6,084 bases of DNA from Sulfuricella sp. (GTDB taxonomy: Bacteria; Pseudomonadota; Gammaproteobacteria; Burkholderiales; Sulfuricellaceae), in contig JAUYSN010000013.1 in assembly GCA_030696235.1 (NCBI GenBank), positions 1 through 6,084 of the forward strand, read 5' to 3'. The position numbers were made by a program, and so were the translations under genes. Shown in pieces: positions 1-4,700 of this stretch; position 1 is the first letter of the stretch, and each line of letters starts with the position of its first letter. The notes under the pieces were generated by a model. It had not been told where the DNA came from. It did not search any database and saw only the letters and a list, made by a program, of their open reading frames with translations.

Positions 1-15
1 CCATCCCCACCCTAG

Positions 16-67
16 CCCTCCCCTTGAAGGTGAGGGAACCACAACAACCCCCTCTCCCCAGCAAGGG
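16..67. repeat. Pyrimidine-rich intergenic repeat, left copy
   Basis: A C/T-rich block with an imperfect inverted repeat: 16-25 pairs with 27-36 in 9 of 10 positions. It is followed at 48-67 by a second C-rich arm containing ctccccagcaag (54-65). The same 12 bases recur at 706-717 on the other side of the toxin-antitoxin genes. This resembles the short palindromic dispersed repeats common between proteobacterial genes. Assignment to a named family is not possible from one window. No coding signal is seen. Confidence 0.5.
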
Positions 68-123
68 ATATTGGGGACGTAGCCCGATTAATTGGGTATT
101 TTCCATAGTCCTCAGCAACCTCA

Positions 124-155
124 AAAACCCCGCTCACGTAAGAAGACGGGGTTTT
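124..155. terminator. Bidirectional intrinsic terminator
   Basis: A perfect 9-bp stem (aaaaccccg at 124-132 with cggggtttt at 147-155) closes a 14-nt loop. It has an A-run on the left and a T-run on the right, so it can act in both directions. It probably ends a gene lying left of the window, and it insulates the toxin-antitoxin genes from upstream transcription. Confidence 0.75.
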
Positions 156-157
156 GT

Positions 158-218
158 TTGATTAAATTCACGTGTAGGTGTAATCTTAAATTCAATGACA
201 TCGATCGACATTACAGGA
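158..218 (+). promoter_or_regulatory. Candidate promoter, operator and RBS of the toxin-antitoxin operon
   Basis: AT-rich leader directly after the terminator. A 9-bp direct repeat, ttaaattca, occurs at 162-170 and 186-194 (24 bp start to start). The palindromes cacgtg (169-174) and tcgatcga (201-208) lie around it. A possible -10 tgtaat (179-184) follows ttgatt (158-163) at a short 15-bp spacing, so the promoter call is weak. A Shine-Dalgarno-like cagga (214-218) sits 7 nt before the antitoxin ATG. RHH antitoxins normally repress their own operon through short repeated operators; the operator role here is inference. Confidence 0.4.
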
Positions 219-225
219 CGCCAAA

Positions 226-447
226 ATGAGCCAGATTACTGCAAGACTGCCAGATGAACTGGTCGCTTCACTGGATGAGGCGGCTACCCAATTGCGACGG
301 ACGCGTGCCGATGTGGTTCGACAGGCGGTGGAATATTACCTAGATGATTTTGAGGATATTTCTCGCTCTATAGAGGTGCTGCGCGACCCCGCCGACCCGG
401 TGCTGGATTGGGAAGCTGTCAAGCATGACCTACTTCGTCAGCATTAA
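226..447 (+). CDS. Ribbon-helix-helix antitoxin of a type II toxin-antitoxin system
   Basis: Encodes 73 residues. The N-terminal part fits a ribbon-helix-helix (CopG/MetJ/Arc-type) DNA-binding fold: a short strand (ITARLP, residues 5-10), helix A (about 11-24) and helix B (about 27-43, including ADVVRQAVEYYL). The acidic, proline-containing C-terminal part (about 44-73, with the DPADPV and DWEAVK motifs) is typical of RelB/StbD-like antitoxins, where it wraps and neutralises the toxin. A 7-nt-spaced cagga supports the ATG start. The last 23 bases overlap the toxin gene, the usual antitoxin-first arrangement that couples their translation. By family knowledge it neutralises the downstream toxin and represses the operon, probably through repeats at 162-194. 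Family assignment is strong; the exact subfamily is not resolved. Confidence 0.88.
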   Translation: MSQITARLPDELVASLDEAATQLRRTRADVVRQAVEYYLDDFEDISRSIEVLRDPADPVLDWEAVKHDLLRQH

Positions 448-679
448 GCAGAGCGCAGTCAAGGCGCTTGAGAAGGTGGCGCGGGAAGATCGACTGCGTA
501 TTATCGACGCCATCGATCAGCTCAAAATCAATCCCACGGCGGGCGGCGTGCTGAAAGGCGAGTTTTCCGGATTACGCCGTATTCGGGTTGGCAACTATCG
601 CGTGGTGTACGAAGTGCAGGATCAGAAGTTGATCGTGCTGGTTGTCCGTATCGGACATCGCCGGGAAGTTTATCGATAG
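425..679 (+). CDS. RelE/ParE-superfamily toxin
   Basis: Encodes 84 residues, the usual size for this superfamily. Family features are an N-terminal helical hairpin (about residues 8-36), then LKGEFSGLRRIRVGNYRVVY (43-62), which matches the RelE core, and the C-terminal strand with GHRREVY (77-83). In RelE the basic residues of these segments and the C-terminal Tyr contact the mRNA in the ribosomal A site. Here Lys44, Arg51/52/54, Arg79/80 and Tyr83 are plausible equivalents, so an mRNA-cleaving RelE-like activity is favoured over ParE-type gyrase inhibition; this is inference. The ATG lies inside the antitoxin gene, with ggaa at 411-414 as a weak ribosome site 10 nt upstream. No truncation is visible, so the toxin looks intact and would need the antitoxin. 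Confidence 0.88.
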   Translation: MTYFVSIKQSAVKALEKVAREDRLRIIDAIDQLKINPTAGGVLKGEFSGLRRIRVGNYRVVYEVQDQKLIVLVVRIGHRREVYR

Positions 680-700
680 GCCCGGGCAGTCTCCGTTATT

Positions 701-718
701 CCCCCCTCCCCAGCAAGC
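701..718. repeat. Pyrimidine-rich intergenic repeat, right copy
   Basis: The run ccccc followed by ctccccagcaag (706-717) repeats, with one base missing, the segment at 48-65. The two copies sit on either side of the toxin-antitoxin genes, 652 bp apart and in the same orientation. They may be relics of a dispersed repeat, or the flanks of an inserted cassette. Confidence 0.5.
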
Positions 719-776
719 GTAGGGTGCGTCTCACGCACCATTTTGTTATGTTGGCGCGCACGGCGGCGCACCCTAC
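719..776. repeat. REP-like palindrome between convergent genes
   Basis: The outer arms gtagggtgcg (719-728) and cgcaccctac (767-776) are a perfect 10-bp inverted repeat. Nested in it, ggtgcgt (723-729) and acgcacc (733-739) form a 7-bp hairpin with a 3-nt loop, so the left arm has two alternative partners. Similar gtagggtgcg…cgcaccctac units occur as dispersed repeats in many proteobacterial genomes. It lies between the toxin gene (+) and the DAHP synthase gene (-), where it could protect 3' ends or help stop converging transcription. The remainder, up to 834, shows only a short GC-rich dyad near 781-791. Confidence 0.6.
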
Positions 777-834
777 TATAGCCCGCCGGGCGGCCTTGGC
801 ACTTTAAAGAAACCGCTCAAATTGCACTCAAATA

Positions 835-1950
835 TTACTTGCTTGCCGAAGCAAGCAGCCTGACATTCTTCTCATAAGCCTCCCGCGCATTCCTCACACA
901 TTCCAGAAACAACGGCAACTCTTCCATCAGCAGCGCCTGCGGCCCATCCACCAGCGCCTTGGTGGGTGCAGGGTGGAAATCCACCAGGATCATGTTGGCG
1001 CCGGCGATCACGCCTTGCATCGTGGCGTGGAAAATTTCCAGGAGGCCATCCGGGGCGCGGTTGCGGGTGCCGACCGAGTGCGACGGGTCTACGCATACCG
1101 GCATTCGGGTCAGGCGCCTGACCACGGGTACATGGGCGAAATCGACCAGGTTGCGGTGCGGGTCGCCCATGTTGGTTTTCATGCCCCTGAGGCCGAACAC
1201 CACGTTGCGGTTGCCTTCCGAGGCCAGGTATTCGGCGGCGTTGAGGGATTCGTCCAGGGTGATGCCGAAGCCGCGTTTGAGCAGCACCGGGAATTCGCGC
1301 TGGCGACCGACAATTTTCAGCAGCTCGAAGTTCTGGGTGTTGCGGGTTCCGATCTGCAGCATCACCCCGGTGGGGTTGCCGGTCTGCTTTAATGCTTCAC
1401 GGATCTCGTCGACATGGGATTCATGAGTGACTTCCATGGCAATCACCTTGATGCCGTACTTGCCCGCCAGTTCGAACACCCAGGGCAGGCAGGCCTTGCC
1501 GTGGCCCTGGAAGGCATAGGGGCTGGTGCGCGGCTTGTAGGCGCCCATCCGGGTGCAGACCTGGCCGTGATCGCGCAGCGCCTTCATCATCATCTCGACG
1601 TGTTCCGGCGTGTCCACCGCGCACAGGCCGGCGAAGACGTTGAGGTTGTCCTGGCCGAAGCGCACGCCGTTGTATTCGAAATGAGTGGGGCGATGGTCGT
1701 CCTTGTGCCGCCCCAGCACGCGGTATTCCTCGGAAATGCGCACCACGCGCTCGACGCCGGGCAGGCTTTCGATGTTTTCCAGCGACAGCGAGGCGGTATC
1801 GCCGATCAGGTAAATTTCCGTCAGGGTCTGCTGGGCGCCTTTTTCATGGTGGATACGAGTCTTGATCTTGGGCAGTTGGCCAAGGTGGTCGAGCAGTTGG
1901 CGGTATTCGGTGCTGTCGGGCTGGGCGTCGGGTGAAAGGATCAGGATCAT
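835..1950 (-). CDS. aroF: 3-deoxy-7-phosphoheptulonate (DAHP) synthase, type I-beta
   Basis: Encodes 371 residues. The enzyme condenses phosphoenolpyruvate with erythrose 4-phosphate, the first step of aromatic amino acid synthesis. Residues 1-75 form a small ferredoxin/ACT-like N-terminal domain as in Thermotoga-type enzymes, where it gives feedback control. The TIM barrel follows: FAGLCAV (107-112), GAYKPRTSPYAFQG (136-149), QIGTRNTQNF (199-208), LLKRGF (223-228), VDPSHS (287-292) and VDFHP (323-327). Cys110, His291 and Asp335 fit metal ligands; the fourth, usually Glu, is Asp324. The GLRG segment (253-256) lacks the Glu of the usual CERG. The start at 1950 is chosen because tggag lies 7 nt upstream and the protein begins MILIL like its family; the frame stays open to 2064, but only through lpxH. 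Last gene of the operon, 16 bp after lpxH. The class is clear, but the symbol (aroF/aroG) varies between annotations. Confidence 0.9.
   Translation of the reverse strand: MILILSPDAQPDSTEYRQLLDHLGQLPKIKTRIHHEKGAQQTLTEIYLIGDTASLSLENIESLPGVERVVRISEEYRVLGRHKDDHRPTHFEYNGVRFGQDNLNVFAGLCAVDTPEHVEMMMKALRDHGQVCTRMGAYKPRTSPYAFQGHGKACLPWVFELAGKYGIKVIAMEVTHESHVDEIREALKQTGNPTGVMLQIGTRNTQNFELLKIVGRQREFPVLLKRGFGITLDESLNAAEYLASEGNRNVVFGLRGMKTNMGDPHRNLVDFAHVPVVRRLTRMPVCVDPSHSVGTRNRAPDGLLEIFHATMQGVIAGANMILVDFHPAPTKALVDGPQALLMEELPLFLECVRNAREAYEKNVRLLASASK
840..857 (-). terminator. UUCG-tetraloop hairpin at the 3' end of the DAHP synthase gene
   Basis: On the minus strand tgcttgc, then ttcg, then gcaagca form a 7-bp stem capped by the very stable c(UUCG)g tetraloop. 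It ends two bases before the TAA stop codon (837-835) and encodes the last Ala-Ser residues. Only a weak U-run (taatattt) follows, so it may be a transcript-end stabiliser or a poor terminator rather than a canonical one. Confidence 0.4.
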
Positions 1951-1957
1951 GATGGTG

Positions 1958-1962
1958 CTCCA
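1958..1962 (-). promoter_or_regulatory. Ribosome binding site of the DAHP synthase gene
   Basis: Minus-strand tggag lies 7 nt upstream of the ATG at 1950, between the lpxH stop and the DAHP synthase start. It fixes the start at 1950 rather than at the upstream in-frame ATG at 2064. Confidence 0.75.
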
Positions 1963-1966
1963 GATT

Positions 1967-2689
1967 TTAAATTTGAATGGCGGTGCAACCGGCTGCGTCG
2001 CAGCGCAGATAGCTGCCATGATCATACCAGCTATCCAGTACCCAGCGCTCGCAGTCGCGGCCATCGACCCGATGCAGATGACGGGCAGGGCGGTGGGTGT
2101 GGCCGTGGATCAAACGGGGGTAGCCGTGCTCGCGCAGGGCGGCGGCGACCGCGTCCGGATGGACATCCATCTCCACGATGGATTTCAGCTGTTTGTCGGT
2201 TTCGCTGCGCTGGCGCAGTGCCTCGATCTCGGCCTTGCGCTCCGCCAGAAGGCGGGAGAGAAACTCCATTTTCCATGCCGCTTGCCTGACCCTGGTGCGG
2301 AAGGCGAGATAAGCCGTGTCGCCGGTACAAAGGGTGTCGCCGTGCATCAGCAGGGTCGGCGTGCCGTAAAGATCGATCAGGGTGGGGTCGGGAAGCAGGC
2401 GGGCGTGGGCTGCGCGCGCGAAGTCCTCGGCCATGAGGAAATCGCGGTTGCCGTGCATGATGAAAACTGCCGTGCCGCTCCGGCTCAATTCCGCCAGGGT
2501 GTTTGCGACCGCAGCGTGATGGGGGTCGGCCAAGTCGTCGTCGCCTGCCCAGTACTCGAACAGGTCGCCCAGGATGTACAGCGCCTCGGCTTGGGATGCG
2601 GTGCGACGCGCGAACTCTTCAAATATTCGCGTGGTCTGCGGGCGTTCCGGGCTGAGGTGCAGGTCGGCGACGAACAGGCTGTGGGTCAT
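1967..2689 (-). CDS. lpxH: UDP-2,3-diacylglucosamine diphosphatase LpxH
   Basis: Encodes 240 residues, the same length as E. coli LpxH. It hydrolyses UDP-2,3-diacylglucosamine to lipid X and UMP, the fourth step of lipid A synthesis, at the inner face of the cytoplasmic membrane. The calcineurin-like metallophosphoesterase motifs are all present: ADLHL (Asp9, His11), GDLFEYW (Asp42), HGNRDF (Asn81, Arg82), MHGD (His116) and HGHTH (His195, His197). The helical insertion that forms the acyl-chain cap (about 125-175) is also there. The start matches the family N-terminus, yet no Shine-Dalgarno sequence precedes it; instead the ATG abuts a repeat that can pair upstream. The ppiB-lpxH order is also found in E. 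coli. Translation may depend on ppiB or on the repeat structure; that is inference. Confidence 0.95.
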   Translation of the reverse strand: MTHSLFVADLHLSPERPQTTRIFEEFARRTASQAEALYILGDLFEYWAGDDDLADPHHAAVANTLAELSRSGTAVFIMHGNRDFLMAEDFARAAHARLLPDPTLIDLYGTPTLLMHGDTLCTGDTAYLAFRTRVRQAAWKMEFLSRLLAERKAEIEALRQRSETDKQLKSIVEMDVHPDAVAAALREHGYPRLIHGHTHRPARHLHRVDGRDCERWVLDSWYDHGSYLRCDAAGCTAIQI

Positions 2690-2690
2690 A

Positions 2691-2760
2691 GGGGTGATGA
2701 GCGATGGGTGATGAGCGATGGGGATGACTCATTGCTCATCACCCCTCACCCATGACTCAT
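2691..2760. repeat. Tandem 14-bp repeat with inverted copy between ppiB and lpxH
   Basis: Two perfect adjoining copies of gggtgatgagcgat (2692-2705, 2706-2719) are followed by an inverted copy, gctcatcacccc (2734-2745). The inverted arm pairs with 2691-2702 (12 bp, 31-nt loop) or with 2706-2716 (11 bp, 17-nt loop). The 9-mer atgactcat also occurs twice (2724-2732, 2752-2760). The block fills the whole ppiB-lpxH gap, and one stem ends 1 nt from the lpxH ATG. It may be a dispersed low-complexity repeat, a transcript-processing hairpin or a translation control element. Confidence 0.7.
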
Positions 2761-3251
2761 CAGCAGATTTCGACGCTCTCGATCACCACATCCTCAAGAG
2801 GCACATCCTGGTAGCCGGACTGGTTGCCGGTCTTGACCTTGCCGATGCGGTCCACCACTTCCTTGCCTGCGGTGACCTTGCCGAACACGCAATAGCCGAA
2901 GCCCTGCGAGGTTGGTGCAGTGTGGTTGAGGAAGCTGTTGTTCGCCGTATTGATGAAAAACTGGCTGGAGGCCGAATGGGGGTTGGGGGTGCGCGCCATG
3001 GCGATGGTGTAGGTTTCGTTCTTCAGGCCGTTGGCGGCTTCATTCTCGATCTCACCCATGGTTTCCTTCTGGATCAGGCCGGACATGAAACCGCCGCCCT
3101 GGATCATGAAGCCATCGATGACGCGATGGAATATCGTGCCGTCGTAAAAGCCTTTTTCAGCGTACTTCAGGAAGTTGGCAACGGTCTTTGGTGCTTTTTC
3201 GGCATCCAGTTCGAGGGTGATGTCGCCGAAATTGGTGTGAAGCTTAACCAT
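2760..3251 (-). CDS. ppiB: Cytoplasmic peptidyl-prolyl cis-trans isomerase (cyclophilin) PpiB
   Basis: Encodes 163 residues, the size of E. coli PpiB, and spans a single cyclophilin domain with no signal peptide, so it acts in the cytoplasm. It catalyses cis-trans isomerisation of peptide bonds before proline during folding. Active-site residues are FHR (Arg43), FMIQGGG (Phe48, Met49, Gln51), MART (85-88) and SQFFIN (Phe98/99). The human cyclophilin A Trp that binds cyclosporin is replaced in the GFGYCVFG segment (117-124), as in other bacterial forms, so cyclosporin binding should be weak. The start overlaps the ppiA-like gene by 8 bases and has AAGGA 8 nt upstream, which suggests coupled translation. 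It ends in Cys, slightly shorter than E. coli. Confidence 0.95.
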   Translation of the reverse strand: MVKLHTNFGDITLELDAEKAPKTVANFLKYAEKGFYDGTIFHRVIDGFMIQGGGFMSGLIQKETMGEIENEAANGLKNETYTIAMARTPNPHSASSQFFINTANNSFLNHTAPTSQGFGYCVFGKVTAGKEVVDRIGKVKTGNQSGYQDVPLEDVVIESVEIC

Positions 3252-3894
3252 GGGGCTTTTCCTTTTTGCTCTGTGGGGTTTTCTTGCGGGATTTTGCCGG
3301 CTTGGCTGCTTTCGCGACCGTTGCGGATTCTGTAACCAGCACCATTTCCTCGATGACCACCGGCTCTACCGGAACGTCGGCAGTAAACGGCCCGCCAGCC
3401 GTCGTGGGCAGGGCGCCGATCTTTTTCGCGATATCCATGCCTTTGACCACCTTGCCGAAGACGCAATAGCCGTAGTAATCGGGATGGGGGCGGTGGTGGT
3501 TGAGAAACTTGTTGTCATCAAGGTTGATGAAGAACTGCGCGGTGGCAGAGTCCGGGTCATAGGCACGCGCCATGGCGAGCATGCCGGGCTCGTTCCTGAG
3601 GCCGTTGGTGGCTTCGTTGGGAACCGGGTCGAAGGTTGGTTTGTACTGGAAATCCGGGGTGAAACCACCGCCCTGGATGACGAATTGCTGGATGGTACGG
3701 TGGAAAACCGTGCCATTGTAATGGCCACTGCTAACATAGTGCAGGAAGTTGGCGACGGTTTTCGGCGCCTTGTCGGGATACAGCTCAAATACGATATCGC
3801 CCTGGCTGGTCCGCATTTTTACCAGCGGATTGGCGGCTAGCGCAGCGCAGCTGATGAACATCCCCACCATCAGCAGAATCAGGCGTAATTTCAT
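3244..3894 (-). CDS. ppiA: Exported peptidyl-prolyl cis-trans isomerase (cyclophilin), PpiA-like, with Lys-rich tail
   Basis: Encodes 216 residues. A signal peptide (1-20: basic MKLR start, hydrophobic core, ALA cleavage site) targets the periplasm. Cys16 in FISC gives a weak lipobox, so a lipoprotein cannot be excluded. The cyclophilin domain (about 24-187) keeps FHR (Arg66), FVIQGGG (71-77), MAR (108-110), AQFFIN (119-124) and GYCVFGKVV (142-150). It should speed proline isomerisation in exported proteins. Unlike E. coli PpiA (about 190 residues) it carries a C-terminal extension rich in Lys, Ala and Pro (about 192-216), probably disordered. GAGGA 6 nt before the ATG supports the start. Its 3' end overlaps ppiB by 8 bases. 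The two adjacent cyclophilins are clearly paralogous, consistent with an old tandem duplication followed by export of one copy. Confidence 0.92.
   Translation of the reverse strand: MKLRLILLMVGMFISCAALAANPLVKMRTSQGDIVFELYPDKAPKTVANFLHYVSSGHYNGTVFHRTIQQFVIQGGGFTPDFQYKPTFDPVPNEATNGLRNEPGMLAMARAYDPDSATAQFFINLDDNKFLNHHRPHPDYYGYCVFGKVVKGMDIAKKIGALPTTAGGPFTADVPVEPVVIEEMVLVTESATVAKAAKPAKSRKKTPQSKKEKPHG
3260..3264 (-). promoter_or_regulatory. ppiB ribosome binding site inside the ppiA-like gene
   Basis: Minus-strand AAGGA, 8 nt before the ppiB ATG. It is formed by the lysine codons of the C-terminal tail of the upstream cyclophilin, so the tail doubles as the ribosome site. Confidence 0.7.
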
Positions 3895-3965
3895 GCTATA
3901 TCCTCATCCTCGCAGATAATTTTCCATCGGTTGTCTTCAAGTCCCCAGTGCTGGTACTTGCGCAT
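3891..3965 (-). CDS. Possible small ORF (24 residues) upstream of ppiA-like gene
   Basis: Starts with ATG one base after the TPR gene stop (TGATATG) and ends with a TGA that overlaps the ppiA ATG as ATGA. The peptide is rich in aromatic and charged residues (two Trp, one Tyr, acidic EDEDIA end) and resembles no family I recognise. The acidic end comes from the GA-rich sequence that also serves as the ppiA ribosome site. In favour: it fills an otherwise empty 72-bp gap exactly and uses the classic ATGA coupling overlap. Against: no Shine-Dalgarno precedes it and the length is short enough for chance. It might be a leader peptide that couples ppiA to the TPR gene. Confidence 0.3.
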   Translation of the reverse strand: MRKYQHWGLEDNRWKIICEDEDIA

Positions 3966-3966
3966 A

Positions 3967-4596
3967 TCAGCGCGCGGCGGGGGCGGGCCGGGGTTGGGCT
4001 TCGGCCGCTGGGGCGGCGGCAGGCGCGATGCCTTTTGCCGGCGCGCGGTTCACCCCGCCGGTAGCGGAAAACAATTCTTTCAGCAGCGTCAGCTTGGTTT
4101 GTGCAGTGACATTGCCCTTGTCCAGTTGCAGCGCCTTGTCATAGGCCTGGCTCGCCATCTTGGCATAAATATCGCCCAGATTCTCGTGCGCTGTGGCATA
4201 GCTGGGGTGGGTGCTGATCGCCATTTCAAGAGACTGGCGGGCCTTGTCGAGCTGACCCTGGGAGGCATAGAGTACCGCCAGGTTGTTGTAGGGTTCGGGC
4301 AGTTCGGGGTATTCCTCGGTAAGCCGGGTGAATATCTGGATTGCTTCCGCATTCTTGCCCTGCTCTGCCAGGATCAGTCCCTTGAGAAAACGGCCCTGGG
4401 CGATTTTCGGTCCCTGGGCGTCCTTGGGGCGGCTGGCGAGGTAGCTTTCGAGGCGTTCCAGGGCCTTGTCGTTCTGCCCCTGTTTGTAGAGCTTGTTGAT
4501 GTCTTGCAGCTCATCGGCGCGTGCCGGCTGGCCGAAGGTGAAGAACAAGGCGCAGGACAGGGAGGCTAAGAACGCGGCAATGCGGAAACGACTCAT
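3967..4596 (-). CDS. Secreted tetratricopeptide repeat (TPR) protein
   Basis: Encodes 209 residues from the ATG at 4596. The N-terminus has a signal peptide (basic SRFR, hydrophobic stretch about 6-21, ARA cleavage site at 25-27), so the protein should be periplasmic. About four TPR-like helix pairs follow: roughly 31-61, 66-100, 101-134 (with the good match EPYNNLAVLYASQGQLDKA) and 135-168. The tail (about 185-209) is Ala/Pro-rich and probably disordered. TPRs are protein-binding scaffolds; no catalytic motif is seen and the partner is unknown. It is the first gene of the operon and lies next to an exported cyclophilin, so a role in envelope protein folding or assembly is plausible but inferred. 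A TTG start nine codons upstream is possible but would spoil the signal peptide. No Shine-Dalgarno is visible at either start. Confidence 0.8.
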   Translation of the reverse strand: MSRFRIAAFLASLSCALFFTFGQPARADELQDINKLYKQGQNDKALERLESYLASRPKDAQGPKIAQGRFLKGLILAEQGKNAEAIQIFTRLTEEYPELPEPYNNLAVLYASQGQLDKARQSLEMAISTHPSYATAHENLGDIYAKMASQAYDKALQLDKGNVTAQTKLTLLKELFSATGGVNRAPAKGIAPAAAPAAEAQPRPAPAAR

Positions 4597-4700
4597 TGGT
4601 AGTATACTTTTCACTATTTGCAAACAGGCTGAATTCTAACAAGAACCGCCCTTTTCACCAAACCCTATTGCTTTGAATTTTTTCAGAATGACCCAAGTTT
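4597..4700. promoter_or_regulatory. Divergent promoter region between the TPR operon and glnS
   Basis: The 104-bp spacer must hold promoters for both directions. The palindrome agtatact (4601-4608) supplies TATACT, a good -10 match, on either strand. On the minus strand it lies 4 nt before the TPR ATG, which would give an almost leaderless mRNA. No good -35 is present at 15-18 bp spacing (for example ctgttt), and no convincing glnS promoter was found. A T-run (4678-4683) precedes glnS. Confidence 0.35.

Noticed and set aside
1..225. tRNA or small RNA gene in the left intergenic region
   Set aside because: No cloverleaf or TPsiC-arm consensus is visible; the only clear structure is the terminator at 124-155.
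1951..2064. In-frame upstream extension of the DAHP synthase (38 extra codons)
   Set aside because: It lies almost entirely inside lpxH, adds residues unlike the family N-terminus, and the ATG at 1950 has its own well-placed ribosome site.
1862..2755. A 297-codon plus-strand open frame opposite lpxH and the DAHP synthase start
   Set aside because: It is antisense to two genes with intact catalytic motifs and shows no family features.
2691..2760. CRISPR-like array
   Set aside because: Only two adjoining 14-bp copies without spacers, plus an inverted copy; there are no cas genes.
3891..3990. Frameshifted C-terminus of the TPR protein running into the small ORF
   Set aside because: The small-ORF frame is open upstream, but the TPR protein already ends in an Ala/Pro-rich tail, and no homopolymer or slippery site suggests a frameshift.
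4597..4623. TTG start for the TPR protein
   Set aside because: It has no ribosome site, adds residues before a standard signal peptide, and contains the probable -10 element.
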